Notes: generated from the letters alone by a model not told the origin. A stretch of DNA of 5,303 bases from JAWPNA01 sp045402695 (GCA_045402695.1 JAWPNA010000263.1:1-5303), one strand, 5' to 3'. Counted from the first letter of the stretch, positions 1 to 5,303 are shown. Numbers and translations: made by a program.

Positions 1-1424
1 GCACCAATCCGTGGACCGAGATCGACGACGCCTCGTGCCTCAGGTGCCACGAGCGCCGCCTGCTGTCGGGCAAGGAGCTGTTCGGTGATGTCCTGTTCGA
101 CCATGCCGCGCACCTGTCCGGAATGCGGCGCGGAAAGAGCCTTCGGTGCACCTCCTGCCACTCGCAGATCGTGCAGGGCAGCCACATCGCGGTGACTCCC
201 TCGACCTGCATTCTCTGCCACTTCAAGGGGCAGGCTTCGGGCACGGGGACCGCGCGATGCACGCTCTGCCATAGCGTTCCGGACAAAGTGATCCGCCACG
301 AGGCGTTGACCTTCAACCATGCCGATGTCGCGCACTACGGGATGGACTGCAACTGGTGCCACGCGCGCCCCGAGGGAAGCGATGGCGAGGTGGCCCGCGA
401 GCGCTGCGTCACATGCCACAACGATGCGCCGAGGCTCGCCGAGTTCGGCAACCCCGAGCTGCTGCACCGCAAGCATGTCGCCGAGCACAAGGTCGACTGC
501 ATGGACTGTCACGTGGAGATCCGGCACGTCGGGCAGCCGCGCATCGAGGCCGCGGCCACGGCCTGCAACACCTGCCACCTCAAGGGGCACTCGCCGCAGA
601 TGAGTCTTTATACTGGCGTGGGTGGCCGCGGGGTCTCACCGATGCCGAACCCGATGTTCCTCGCGGGGGTGCGCTGCGAAGGGTGCCATCTCGAGGTTCC
701 CGGCCTCGGCTCGGACGTGCACCGTGCATCGGAGATCTCCTGCATGTCATGCCATGGCGCTTCGTACCGGCGCATCTTCCTCGCCTGGCAGGAAGGAGTT
801 CTGTCCCGCACTTCAGGACTGGCGCGGCAGCTCGAGCAGACCTCGGCGGCGCTGGGCGAGCCCGCTCCCGCGGCGCTCGCGGATGCGCGGTTCAACTTGG
901 ATCTCGTCAGCAAGGGACGCGGCATTCACAACGTGGACTACTCCTACGCGCTCCTGAAAAAGGCCCACGAGGACATGAACAGCGCCCGCGCCGCGCGCGG
1001 GATTCCGTCTCTGGCTCCTCCCTGGAGCGCCGCGCCCTACGACTCCCCGTGCCTGTCGTGCCATCAGGGGATCGAGGAGAACGCCCAGACGATCTTCGGG
1101 CGCGAGTTCGCGCATGCGCCCCACGTGATGCGGGCGAGGCTGGAGTGCTCCTCGTGCCACCGCAAGCACGAAGAGAGAGCACCGGGCGAGGTGGTGACGT
1201 TTGACGCCGGCGGTTGCGAGTCGTGCCACCACAAGGACGCCGGAATCGATTGTCTCACGTGCCATGCCGGCATCAAGCAAACCACCGTCAAGAGCTTCCG
1301 CGGAGACTTCGACCACACGCTGCATGTTGACGAGGCAGGACAGGCCTGCGCGGATTGCCACGACCTGACGGCGGGCAGGACGGTGAGGCTGAAGCAGGAC
1401 CACTGCGCCGAGTGCCACCCGTAG
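1..1424 (+). CDS. Multiheme c-type cytochrome, at least 16 hemes (5' end outside window)
   Basis: Electron-transfer protein carrying covalently bound c-type hemes, expected in the periplasm or at the cell surface. The frame is open from base 3 to the TAG at 1422-1424, giving 473 residues; an ATG at 123 is internal, because a heme site (CLRCH, 36-50) precedes it in frame. CxxCH sites start at bases 36, 147, 207, 258, 348, 405, 498, 564, 675, 741, 1050, 1146, 1215, 1251, 1347 and 1404. Several follow FxHxxH-type segments (96-113, 312-335, 1107-1124, 1308-1325), the pattern of cytochrome c3/c7-like modules in which the extra histidines act as axial heme ligands. Ten sites fall before base 756 and six after 1049. 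The 98 residues between them have no CxxCH, look helical, and contain a GIHN motif (His codon 927-929) resembling the helical segment of NrfA/octaheme cytochromes. The signal peptide, any membrane anchor and any further hemes would lie upstream. Family level is certain; the electron donor and acceptor are unknown. Confidence 0.95.
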   Translation, partial: TNPWTEIDDASCLRCHERRLLSGKELFGDVLFDHAAHLSGMRRGKSLRCTSCHSQIVQGSHIAVTPSTCILCHFKGQASGTGTARCTLCHSVPDKVIRHEALTFNHADVAHYGMDCNWCHARPEGSDGEVARERCVTCHNDAPRLAEFGNPELLHRKHVAEHKVDCMDCHVEIRHVGQPRIEAAATACNTCHLKGHSPQMSLYTGVGGRGVSPMPNPMFLAGVRCEGCHLEVPGLGSDVHRASEISCMSCHGASYRRIFLAWQEGVLSRTSGLARQLEQTSAALGEPAPAALADARFNLDLVSKGRGIHNVDYSYALLKKAHEDMNSARAARGIPSLAPPWSAAPYDSPCLSCHQGIEENAQTIFGREFAHAPHVMRARLECSSCHRKHEERAPGEVVTFDAGGCESCHHKDAGIDCLTCHAGIKQTTVKSFRGDFDHTLHVDEAGQACADCHDLTAGRTVRLKQDHCAECHP

Positions 1425-1434
1425 GGCTGGACGG

Positions 1435-1461
1435 CCCGTGTCAGGCTGCTCGTGGCACGGG
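1435..1461. repeat. Short inverted repeat between cytochrome and CBS genes
   Basis: CCCGTG (1435-1440) and CACGGG (1456-1461) are perfect 6-base inverted arms separated by 15 bases, starting 11 bases after the cytochrome stop codon. The right arm overlaps the proposed -24 box at 1453-1458. No T-run follows directly, so it is a poor intrinsic terminator. It could be a weak transcript-end hairpin, a protein-binding dyad, or chance in GC-rich DNA. Confidence 0.25.
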
Positions 1462-1467
1462 ATTTGA
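1453..1467 (+). promoter_or_regulatory. Candidate sigma-54 promoter (degenerate -12) for the CBS gene
   Basis: TGGCAC (1453-1458), five bases, then TTGA (1464-1467). The -24 box matches the sigma-54 consensus exactly and the GG-N10-G spacing is right, but the usual GC of the -12 element reads GA. If used, transcription would start near 1479, leaving a leader of about 28 bases with the Shine-Dalgarno sequence at 1494-1500. The site lies in the only gap between the cytochrome and CBS genes and uses the same TGGCAC box as the stronger promoter at 2113. The mismatch at the highly conserved -12 position keeps this tentative. Confidence 0.45.
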
Positions 1468-1493
1468 TACGTGTATCGGCGAGTCCATTTCTC

Positions 1494-1500
1494 GAGGAGA
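1494..1500 (+). promoter_or_regulatory. Shine-Dalgarno site fixing the CBS start
   Basis: GAGGAGA ends six bases before the ATG at 1507. This favours the 165-residue product over the in-frame ATG at 1471, which would add 12 residues and has no comparable site at the right distance. Confidence 0.75.
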
Positions 1501-1506
1501 CCGACC

Positions 1507-2004
1507 ATGAAGACCAGCGCGATCCAGAGCATGAAGGCGGCGGAGATCATGACCCGGGATGTCGTTTGCCTGAACGAGGAGCTCGACATTCACGACTGCG
1601 AGAAGATCATGCTGGAGAAGGGTATTTCCGGCGCCCCGGTCGTCGATCTCGAGGGAGATCTGCGCGGCGTGGTGTCGAAGACCGACCTGGTGTCCTACCA
1701 CCACAGCCAGAGCGACGAAGAGGTCAGCGAGACCGACTTCTACAGGCTCGAGGACGTCCGGGGAGCGCACGTCGTGGACTTCAACACCCCGGCGGCCCGG
1801 GACGTCATGACGCCCGTGCCGTGCGTTGCCTCCGAATCCACGTCGCTGGGGGAGCTTGCCGGCCTGATGGTGCGCAGGCAGGTTCATCGCGTCGTCATCT
1901 GCCGCGGCCGCAAGGTGGTGGGAATCGTCAGCTCCATGGATGTTTTGCGAGCCATCGCGTCAGGATCGGGCCAGGCGGGGGCGGAGCCAAAGCAGGGTGG
2001 GTAA
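1507..2004 (+). CDS. Tandem CBS-domain protein
   Basis: A 165-residue soluble protein made almost entirely of two CBS domains. CBS pairs usually fold into one module that binds adenosine-containing ligands (AMP, ATP, S-adenosylmethionine) and changes a partner's activity. CBS1 spans about residues 10-63 (IMTRDVV near 14-20, SGAPVVD 41-47, GVVSKTDLV 54-62). CBS2 spans about 96-152 (DVMTP 99-103, HRVVI 127-131, GIVSSMDVL 139-147). The G-[IV]-V-S-x-x-D-[LV] motif occurs in both. An acidic connector (about 64-95) joins the halves. No membrane segment, catalytic domain or DNA-binding domain is attached, so it probably acts on another protein or as a ligand sensor. It sits 82 bases after the cytochrome and 150 before the sigma-54 activator, all on one strand, which suggests a shared role in energy or redox sensing; this is inference. 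The ligand cannot be told from the sequence. Confidence 0.9.
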   Translation: MKTSAIQSMKAAEIMTRDVVCLNEELDIHDCEKIMLEKGISGAPVVDLEGDLRGVVSKTDLVSYHHSQSDEEVSETDFYRLEDVRGAHVVDFNTPAARDVMTPVPCVASESTSLGELAGLMVRRQVHRVVICRGRKVVGIVSSMDVLRAIASGSGQAGAEPKQGG

Positions 2005-2112
2005 CACCAGGTTTGATCCCCCAACTGCGCCATTTTGCCCACCGCCTGCGTGCTCTCACACCCATGGCCGGGCTTGAAGGCTCATCCGAGAGAAGGCAAC
2101 GGGCATGAAGCA

Positions 2113-2127
2113 TGGCACAAGGGTTGC
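2113..2127 (+). promoter_or_regulatory. Sigma-54 (RpoN) promoter of the response regulator gene
   Basis: TGGCAC (2113-2118), AAGGG, TTGC (2124-2127). Both elements match the -24/-12 consensus, with exactly 10 bases between the invariant GG (2114-2115) and GC (2126-2127). The predicted transcription start is near 2139, giving a leader of about 16 bases that contains the GGAGGA site and ends at the ATG at 2155. Because the downstream gene encodes a sigma-54 activator, autoregulation is the simplest reading. In the rest of the gap (2005-2112) I see no gene and no convincing palindromic enhancer site. Confidence 0.8.
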
Positions 2128-2140
2128 CATTCAACCTGCC

Positions 2141-2146
2141 GGAGGA
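2141..2146 (+). promoter_or_regulatory. Shine-Dalgarno site fixing the response regulator start
   Basis: GGAGGA lies eight bases before the ATG at 2155. It rules in MSHERILIVEDE as the N-terminus, exactly where receiver domains usually begin, and rules out the in-frame ATG at 2035, which would add 40 unrelated residues encoded across the sigma-54 promoter. Confidence 0.85.
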
Positions 2147-2154
2147 ACCGAGGA

Positions 2155-3552
2155 ATGAGCCACGAGAGGATCTTGATCGTCGAGGATGAGAAGCTCCTGC
2201 GATGGTCGCTGCGCGAGGGACTCCAGCGGCGTGGGTACGAGGTGTACGAGGCCGCCACCGGCGAGCAGGGGCTAAGGATGGCGGATGACCCGGGCATGGA
2301 CCTGCTGCTGCTGGACCACAACCTCCCGGATACCGACGGCCTCGAGGTTCTCAAGAAGATCATGGCCCATCACTCGGGCATGCCCGTCATCCTCATGACC
2401 GCCTACAGCAAAGTCGAGACGGCCGTCGAGGCGATGCGGCTCGGAGCGTTCGACTACATCAACAAGCCCTTCAACCAGGACGAGCTGGCGCTGCGGATCT
2501 ACAAGGCGCTGGAGACCAGCCAGTCGCAGCGCGAGGTCCGCACTTGGCGAGAATCCCAGAAGGAGCGCCATGGCCCATCGAGCATCCTGGGCGCCGGCCC
2601 GGCGATCTCCCGGGTCTGCCGGCTCGTCGAGAAGATCAGCCGTTCGGCGGCCACCACGGTCCTGATCACCGGGGAAAGCGGGACGGGGAAGGACCTCGTG
2701 GCCAAGGCGATCCACTACTCGAGCGATCGGGCCCACCGGCCCTTCATGAACATCACCTGTTCCGCGCTGCCGGAAACCCTCCTTGAAAGCGAGCTGATGG
2801 GCCACGAGGCGGGGTCTTTCACCGACGCGCGGCAGCAGAAACAGGGGTTCTTCGAGCTGGCCAACGGCGGGACGGTCTTTCTCGACGAGGTCGGCGACAT
2901 GGGGATCCTCCTGCAAGCGAAGCTGCTCCGATTCCTGCAGGAGAGGACGTTCAAGCGCGTCGGCGGAGTGAAGGACATCACAGTGGACGTGAGGGTGATC
3001 GCGGCCACCAATAGAGATCTCGAAAAGGCGGTCGCCACGGGCAAGTTCCGCGAAGACCTCTACTACCGGCTGAGGGTGATCCCGGTCGAGCTGCCTCCAC
3101 TGCGCACGCGCCCAGAGGACATCCCGATCCTCGCCGAGCACTTCCTGGCCCAGTTCAACCGCGAGTTCAAGAAACACACAAGAGGGCTGACGGAGGAGGC
3201 GACAGGCAAGCTGGTGGCCTATCCCTGGCCGGGCAACGTAAGGGAGCTGCGTAACGTCCTCGAGCGTGCCATGATCCTGGAGACCAAGGAATACCTCGAC
3301 GTGGACGACCTGCCTCCGGAGATCGTCCGTGGCGGAGAGCCGCTCAACGGACCGGCCCGCGCCGGGCAGGCGGGCGGAAACGGCCCCGGGTTCGTGCTCC
3401 CGGACGGGGGATATCCCCTCAAATCGATCGAGCGCGAGATGGTGCGCCAGGCGCTCGACAGGGTGCAAGGCAACCAGACACGCGCCGCGCGGCTGCTTGG
3501 CATCTCGCGTGACGCGCTGCGCTACAAGATGAAGAAGTACCAGTTCCTGTGA
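2155..3552 (+). CDS. NtrC-family sigma-54-dependent response regulator
   Basis: Cytoplasmic transcription activator of 465 residues, the usual length for this family. When phosphorylated by a histidine kinase it should form a ring, hydrolyse ATP and open promoters held by sigma-54 RNA polymerase. Receiver domain about 5-120: acidic pocket E10/D11, phospho-acceptor D54 (LLLLDHNLPD), T82, K104 (NKPF). AAA+ domain about 143-372: Walker A GESGTGKD (173-180), Walker B GGTVFLDE (238-245), sensor I AATNRDL (283-289), arginine residues R299 and R305 in FREDLYYRL, sensor II WPGNVREL (358-365). The sigma-54 contact loop reads GSFTDA (220-225) rather than GAFTGA, keeping Phe222 and Thr223. A Gly/Pro-rich linker (about 393-420) leads to a Fis-type helix-turn-helix (about 424-464, with GNQTRAARLLGISRDALRYK). 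The upstream sigma-54 promoter suggests autoregulation. No kinase gene is visible. Its targets may include the neighbouring cytochrome and CBS genes, but this is inferred from position only. Confidence 0.96.
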   Translation: MSHERILIVEDEKLLRWSLREGLQRRGYEVYEAATGEQGLRMADDPGMDLLLLDHNLPDTDGLEVLKKIMAHHSGMPVILMTAYSKVETAVEAMRLGAFDYINKPFNQDELALRIYKALETSQSQREVRTWRESQKERHGPSSILGAGPAISRVCRLVEKISRSAATTVLITGESGTGKDLVAKAIHYSSDRAHRPFMNITCSALPETLLESELMGHEAGSFTDARQQKQGFFELANGGTVFLDEVGDMGILLQAKLLRFLQERTFKRVGGVKDITVDVRVIAATNRDLEKAVATGKFREDLYYRLRVIPVELPPLRTRPEDIPILAEHFLAQFNREFKKHTRGLTEEATGKLVAYPWPGNVRELRNVLERAMILETKEYLDVDDLPPEIVRGGEPLNGPARAGQAGGNGPGFVLPDGGYPLKSIEREMVRQALDRVQGNQTRAARLLGISRDALRYKMKKYQFL

Positions 3553-3563
3553 CGGGCACCGTC
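3551..3563 (+). other. Small hairpin at the end of the response regulator gene
   Basis: GACGG-GCA-CCGTC forms a perfect 5-bp stem with a 3-base loop, starting inside the TGA stop (3550-3552). A weaker 5-bp stem follows (CTCGG 3570-3574 with CCGAG 3584-3588). Neither is followed by a T-run, so a terminator role is only possible, not supported. Confidence 0.25.
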
Positions 3564-3656
3564 CGTCCCCTCGGCTAGACATCCCGAGTCTGAAGTTCTG
3601 CAACTCATGATTCACCTTGGCCCGGCGAGGCGACGCTCCCTCGGGGACGGGGTTGC

Positions 3657-3675
3657 GCGTCGCTCCGCGCGACGC
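3657..3675. repeat. Inner hairpin 1 of the intergenic element
   Basis: GCGTCGC (3657-3663) and GCGACGC (3669-3675) are perfect 7-base arms around a 5-base loop TCCGC. The right arm reuses the GCGACGC core of the outer arm, so alternative pairings between copies are possible. Confidence 0.55.
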
Positions 3676-3698
3676 TCCCCCCTGCCTCTCCCTCGCCC

Positions 3699-3717
3699 TG
3701 CCGCCCCCAGGGCGGCA
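3699..3717. repeat. Inner hairpin 2 of the intergenic element
   Basis: TGCCGCCC (3699-3706) and GGGCGGCA (3710-3717) make a perfect 8-bp GC-rich stem with a 3-base loop CCA. A third possible stem follows, GGGCTC (3721-3726) with GAGCCC (3734-3739). No T-run lies on either side in the matching direction, so none of these is a standard intrinsic terminator. Confidence 0.55.
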
Positions 3718-3778
3718 ACCGGGCTCGGTCCGAGAGCCCCCTTCGGAGCGTCGCCTCCGCCGGGCCGATGGGAGGAAT

Positions 3779-3825
3779 GACTCACGGAACCTCCGACTCA
3801 CCACACTGCCGGATCAGCGTGAGTC
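3779..3825. repeat. GACTCAC repeats around the M16 stop codon
   Basis: GACTCACG (3779-3786) is the perfect reverse complement of CGTGAGTC (3818-3825), and a second direct copy of GACTCAC lies at 3795-3801. The right arm overlaps the last codons of the minus-strand M16 gene. On the minus strand this gives a 7- or 8-bp stem with a loop of 17 bases or more. It could be a weak transcript-end structure; no T-run supports termination. Confidence 0.3.
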
Positions 3826-5151
3826 GAGCGGCAGGACGGTGACGGGGCCGAGCGACTCGAGGTCCTTTTTCACCTCCTCGGCCTTGCCGAGCACCAGGAT
3901 GACCAGCCGATCCGAGGGAAACCTCGACGCCACATGCTTGATGTCATCCACTGTCACGGCGTCAATGCGATCCAGGTAAGTGTCGTAATAGTTCCCAGGA
4001 AGATGGTAAAAGGCGATCTCGGCCATCGCGTCGGCCATCGCGTCGGGAGATTGATGCTCGATGGCGAAGCTGCCCCTCAGGTACTTGCGCGCCTTGTCCA
4101 CCTCCTGGACGGAGGCCCCCTCACGGCGGAACCTGTCCAGCAGATCGAGGGCGACCTTGATGGTCTCCTGCGTGGTGGGGCTCTTCGTGAAGGTGGAAAT
4201 GATGAATGGGCCTTCGCTCACCAGCGGGTAGAGCCTGCTGGCCACTCCGTACGACAGGCCCCGGTTCACGCGGATCTCCTCCACGAGCCGCGACGTGAAC
4301 CCCCCTCCCAGCACCGTGTTGGCCACGTGCAACGACAGGAAGTCCGGGTCGTCGCGCCGGATGCCGATTCCACCGATCCGGATCTGGCTCTGCGTGGCGT
4401 CCTGCTTGTCCACCAGATAGATGCCGCGGCGCGCGGGGTGGCTGGGGGCCGGCGGCAGCCTGCGCGCCTCGGCCGTGGCGCTCCAGGAGGAGAAGCGCTG
4501 CTCGATCCGGTGCAGCATCTCCTCCGCCTTGAAGTCGCCCACCGCGACGAGGATGACCTCGGACGGAGCGTAATGGGCCGCGTAGAAGCGCCGCACGTCG
4601 TCGCGCGTGAGCGAAGCGACGGTGTCCTCCCAGCCCGGTGTGGCGTGGCCGTAAGGGTGCCCCTTGTACAGCAGCTCCACGAATCTGCGGCTCGCGAGAA
4701 GGCTGGGATTCTCCTTGACGGCCTGCAGGTCGCCGAGCGTCTCTCCCTTGAGACGATCGACCTCCTCCTGGGCGAATATCGGCCGCATCAGCATATCGGC
4801 CATCAGGTCGAGGCCCAGGTCCATGTCCTTTGCGAGGAACTCCGCGCCGAGCCGCGTGGCGTCAGAATCCGCCGAGCCAGACAGCGAGCCTCCCACGAAA
4901 TCCACGGCGTCGGCGATCTCGCGCGCCGAGCGCGAGCCGGCCCCCTTGCGCAGAAGCCCGGCCGCCAGGCTCGCGATCCCTTCCTTGCCCTCGGGATCCG
5001 CCGCGGCGCCGGCGCCGACGATCAGTTCGAACTCGACCAGCGGCAGCTCGTGGTACTCCATCGCGTAGGCCCGAAGTCCATTGCCGAGAGTCGTGTGGGC
5101 GGCGGGCGGCAACTTGAACCCGCTCAACAGCGCTTCAGCATCCGATGACAT
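3814..5151 (-). CDS. M16-family peptidase homologue, probable non-catalytic subunit
   Basis: A 445-residue protein of the M16B (pitrilysin/processing-peptidase-like) family, with the usual two-domain length. The N-terminal half begins LGNGLRAYAMEYHELPLVEF. Where active members carry HxxEH, it reads EGIASLAAGLL (57-67), with Ser61, Ala64 and Gly65 in place of the two His and the Glu, so zinc cannot bind in the normal way. The C-terminal half keeps GGGFTSRLVEEIRVNRGLSYG (282-302), including the Arg288/Tyr301 pair that helps hold substrate in two-subunit M16 enzymes. This split is what is known for paired bacterial M16 proteins, in which one chain supplies zinc and the other R/Y. No signal peptide is evident, so a cytoplasmic location is likely unless the true start is elsewhere. 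The start at 5151 is supported by GGGAG five bases upstream. It lies 44 bases after the partner gene's stop, on the same strand, so one operon is likely. The natural substrate is unknown. Confidence 0.93.
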   Translation of the reverse strand: MSSDAEALLSGFKLPPAAHTTLGNGLRAYAMEYHELPLVEFELIVGAGAAADPEGKEGIASLAAGLLRKGAGSRSAREIADAVDFVGGSLSGSADSDATRLGAEFLAKDMDLGLDLMADMLMRPIFAQEEVDRLKGETLGDLQAVKENPSLLASRRFVELLYKGHPYGHATPGWEDTVASLTRDDVRRFYAAHYAPSEVILVAVGDFKAEEMLHRIEQRFSSWSATAEARRLPPAPSHPARRGIYLVDKQDATQSQIRIGGIGIRRDDPDFLSLHVANTVLGGGFTSRLVEEIRVNRGLSYGVASRLYPLVSEGPFIISTFTKSPTTQETIKVALDLLDRFRREGASVQEVDKARKYLRGSFAIEHQSPDAMADAMAEIAFYHLPGNYYDTYLDRIDAVTVDDIKHVASRFPSDRLVILVLGKAEEVKKDLESLGPVTVLPLDSR

Positions 5152-5156
5152 GATGG

Positions 5157-5161
5157 CTCCC
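5157..5161 (-). promoter_or_regulatory. Shine-Dalgarno site for the M16 gene
   Basis: On the minus strand GGGAG lies five bases before the ATG at 5151-5149. It supports this start for the M16 homologue and translation from a transcript shared with the upstream M16 gene; no separate promoter is evident in the 44-base gap. Confidence 0.5.
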
Positions 5162-5195
5162 GCGATGACGAGACCGGTTGATATCGGCCGCGGCC

Positions 5196-5303
5196 TCAGG
5201 GCCCGGCTTCCGGCACCAGGGTTGCGACCGTGCGCCGATCGGCCGTCAGGTAGATCTTCGCGACGCGGGCGACATCCTCCTTCGACACCCCGTCGATCCG
5301 ATC
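5196..5303 (-). CDS. M16-family peptidase, C-terminal end (5' part outside window)
   Basis: The minus-strand frame entering at 5303 runs 35 residues to a TGA at 5198-5196. It contains DRIDGVSKEDVARVAKIYL and then RRTVATLVPE, the typical last helix and strand of an M16 C-terminal domain (compare DRIDAVTVDDIKHVASRF in the downstream protein, residues 394-411). It is co-directional with the HxxEH-less M16 gene and 44 bases upstream of it. As bacterial M16 pairs commonly combine a zinc-binding and a zinc-less chain, this is probably the catalytic partner, but its active site lies outside the window. The alternative is a second inactive chain or an unrelated M16 paralogue. Confidence 0.85.
   Translation of the reverse strand, partial: DRIDGVSKEDVARVAKIYLTADRRTVATLVPEAGP

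Larger units (their letters stand above)
3619..3766. repeat. Large imperfect inverted repeat, structured intergenic element
   Basis: The outer arms are 3619-3639 and 3745-3766. They are exact reverse complements over 21 base pairs apart from one extra base in the right arm. They share the core GGCGACGCTCC, or its complement. Further inward, GGTTGC (3651-3656) faces GCAACC (3715-3720), so pairing resumes after an internal loop. Another copy of GCGACGCTCC lies at 3669-3678. The element fills most of the gap between two convergent genes and could fold into a branched hairpin about 150 bases long on either strand. It may be a REP/BIME-like or MITE-like repeat, or a bidirectional 3'-end structure. 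There is no coding potential I believe in. Confidence 0.7.

Noticed and set aside
123..125. ATG at 123 as the cytochrome start
   Set aside because: The same frame is open to the window edge and encodes a CLRCH heme site at 36-50 and FDHAAH at 96-113; no signal peptide follows this ATG.
813..1589. Minus-strand open frame across the end of the cytochrome, the gap and the start of the CBS gene
   Set aside because: It overlaps two well-supported genes and the promoter region; the translation has no recognisable family.
1452..2108. Plus-strand frame overlapping the CBS gene in another phase
   Set aside because: The Arg/Gly-rich translation is a frame shadow of the CBS gene, which has clear domain motifs and a good ribosome site.
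2005..2112. Enhancer (upstream activator) site for the NtrC-type regulator
   Set aside because: I looked for a palindrome 80-150 bases upstream of the promoter start and saw only short weak dyads such as GGTG-N5-CACC near 1997-2009, not enough to call.
2035..2154. Upstream start for the response regulator at 2035
   Set aside because: It would add 40 non-homologous residues across the sigma-54 promoter; the ATG at 2155 has GGAGGA at good spacing and begins at the normal receiver start.
3699..3717. GC-rich 8-bp hairpin as an intrinsic terminator
   Set aside because: There is no T-run downstream on either strand; kept only as part of the structured repeat.
2272..3804. Long minus-strand open frame (510 codons) opposite the response regulator
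   Set aside because: It is antisense to a fully convincing receiver/AAA+/HTH gene, its translation is rich in Arg/His/Gln/Asp with no recognisable domain, and it is typical of third-position GC bias.
3617..3979. Plus-strand frame starting in the 3553-3813 gap
   Set aside because: It consists of the inverted-repeat element plus antisense of the M16 end; the composition is low-complexity Arg/Pro/Ser, and there is no ribosome site or domain.
3934..5148. Plus-strand open frame (404 codons) opposite the M16 gene
   Set aside because: It mirrors a clear M16 coding sequence, shows no domain and has shadow-like composition.

Overview
GC-rich bacterial DNA holding the 3' part of a multiheme c-type cytochrome gene, a small CBS-domain gene, a sigma-54-dependent response regulator and, convergent with these, a pair of M16-family peptidase genes. 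The set (many-heme cytochrome, NtrC-type regulator, sigma-54 promoter, paired M16 proteins) fits a Gram-negative-type respiratory bacterium. Acidobacteriota, Desulfobacterota, Myxococcota, Eisenbacteria-like and Rokubacteria-like lineages are all possible. I cannot place it more precisely from sequence alone.

Layout. Bases 1-1424 (+) are the C-terminal 473 residues of a cytochrome with 16 CxxCH heme sites in the visible part; its start lies upstream. After an 82-base gap, 1507-2004 (+) encodes a 165-residue protein that is essentially two CBS domains. After a 150-base gap, 2155-3552 (+) encodes a 465-residue receiver / AAA+ / Fis-HTH activator. The 261-base gap between the convergent genes (3553-3813) holds a large imperfect inverted repeat with smaller hairpins inside it. 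On the minus strand, 5151-3814 encodes an M16 protein that has lost the HxxEH zinc site. Just upstream of it, 5303-5196 is the last 35 residues of a second M16 protein, probably the catalytic partner. All gaps are shorter than 300 bases.

How it may work together. The clearest regulatory signal is a textbook -24/-12 sigma-54 promoter (TGGCAC-N5-TTGC, 2113-2127) immediately before the activator gene, which suggests that it controls its own expression. A second match with the same TGGCAC box but a degenerate -12 element (TTGA) lies before the CBS gene (1453-1467). This supports the inference that cytochrome, CBS protein and activator form a locally regulated respiratory module. No sensor kinase is visible. 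The M16 pair looks like an unrelated neighbouring operon. I see no mobile element, CRISPR array, tRNA or rRNA. The most unusual points are the heme arrangement of the cytochrome, the paired sigma-54 sites, the GSFTDA variant of the activator's sigma-54 contact loop, and the structured intergenic element.
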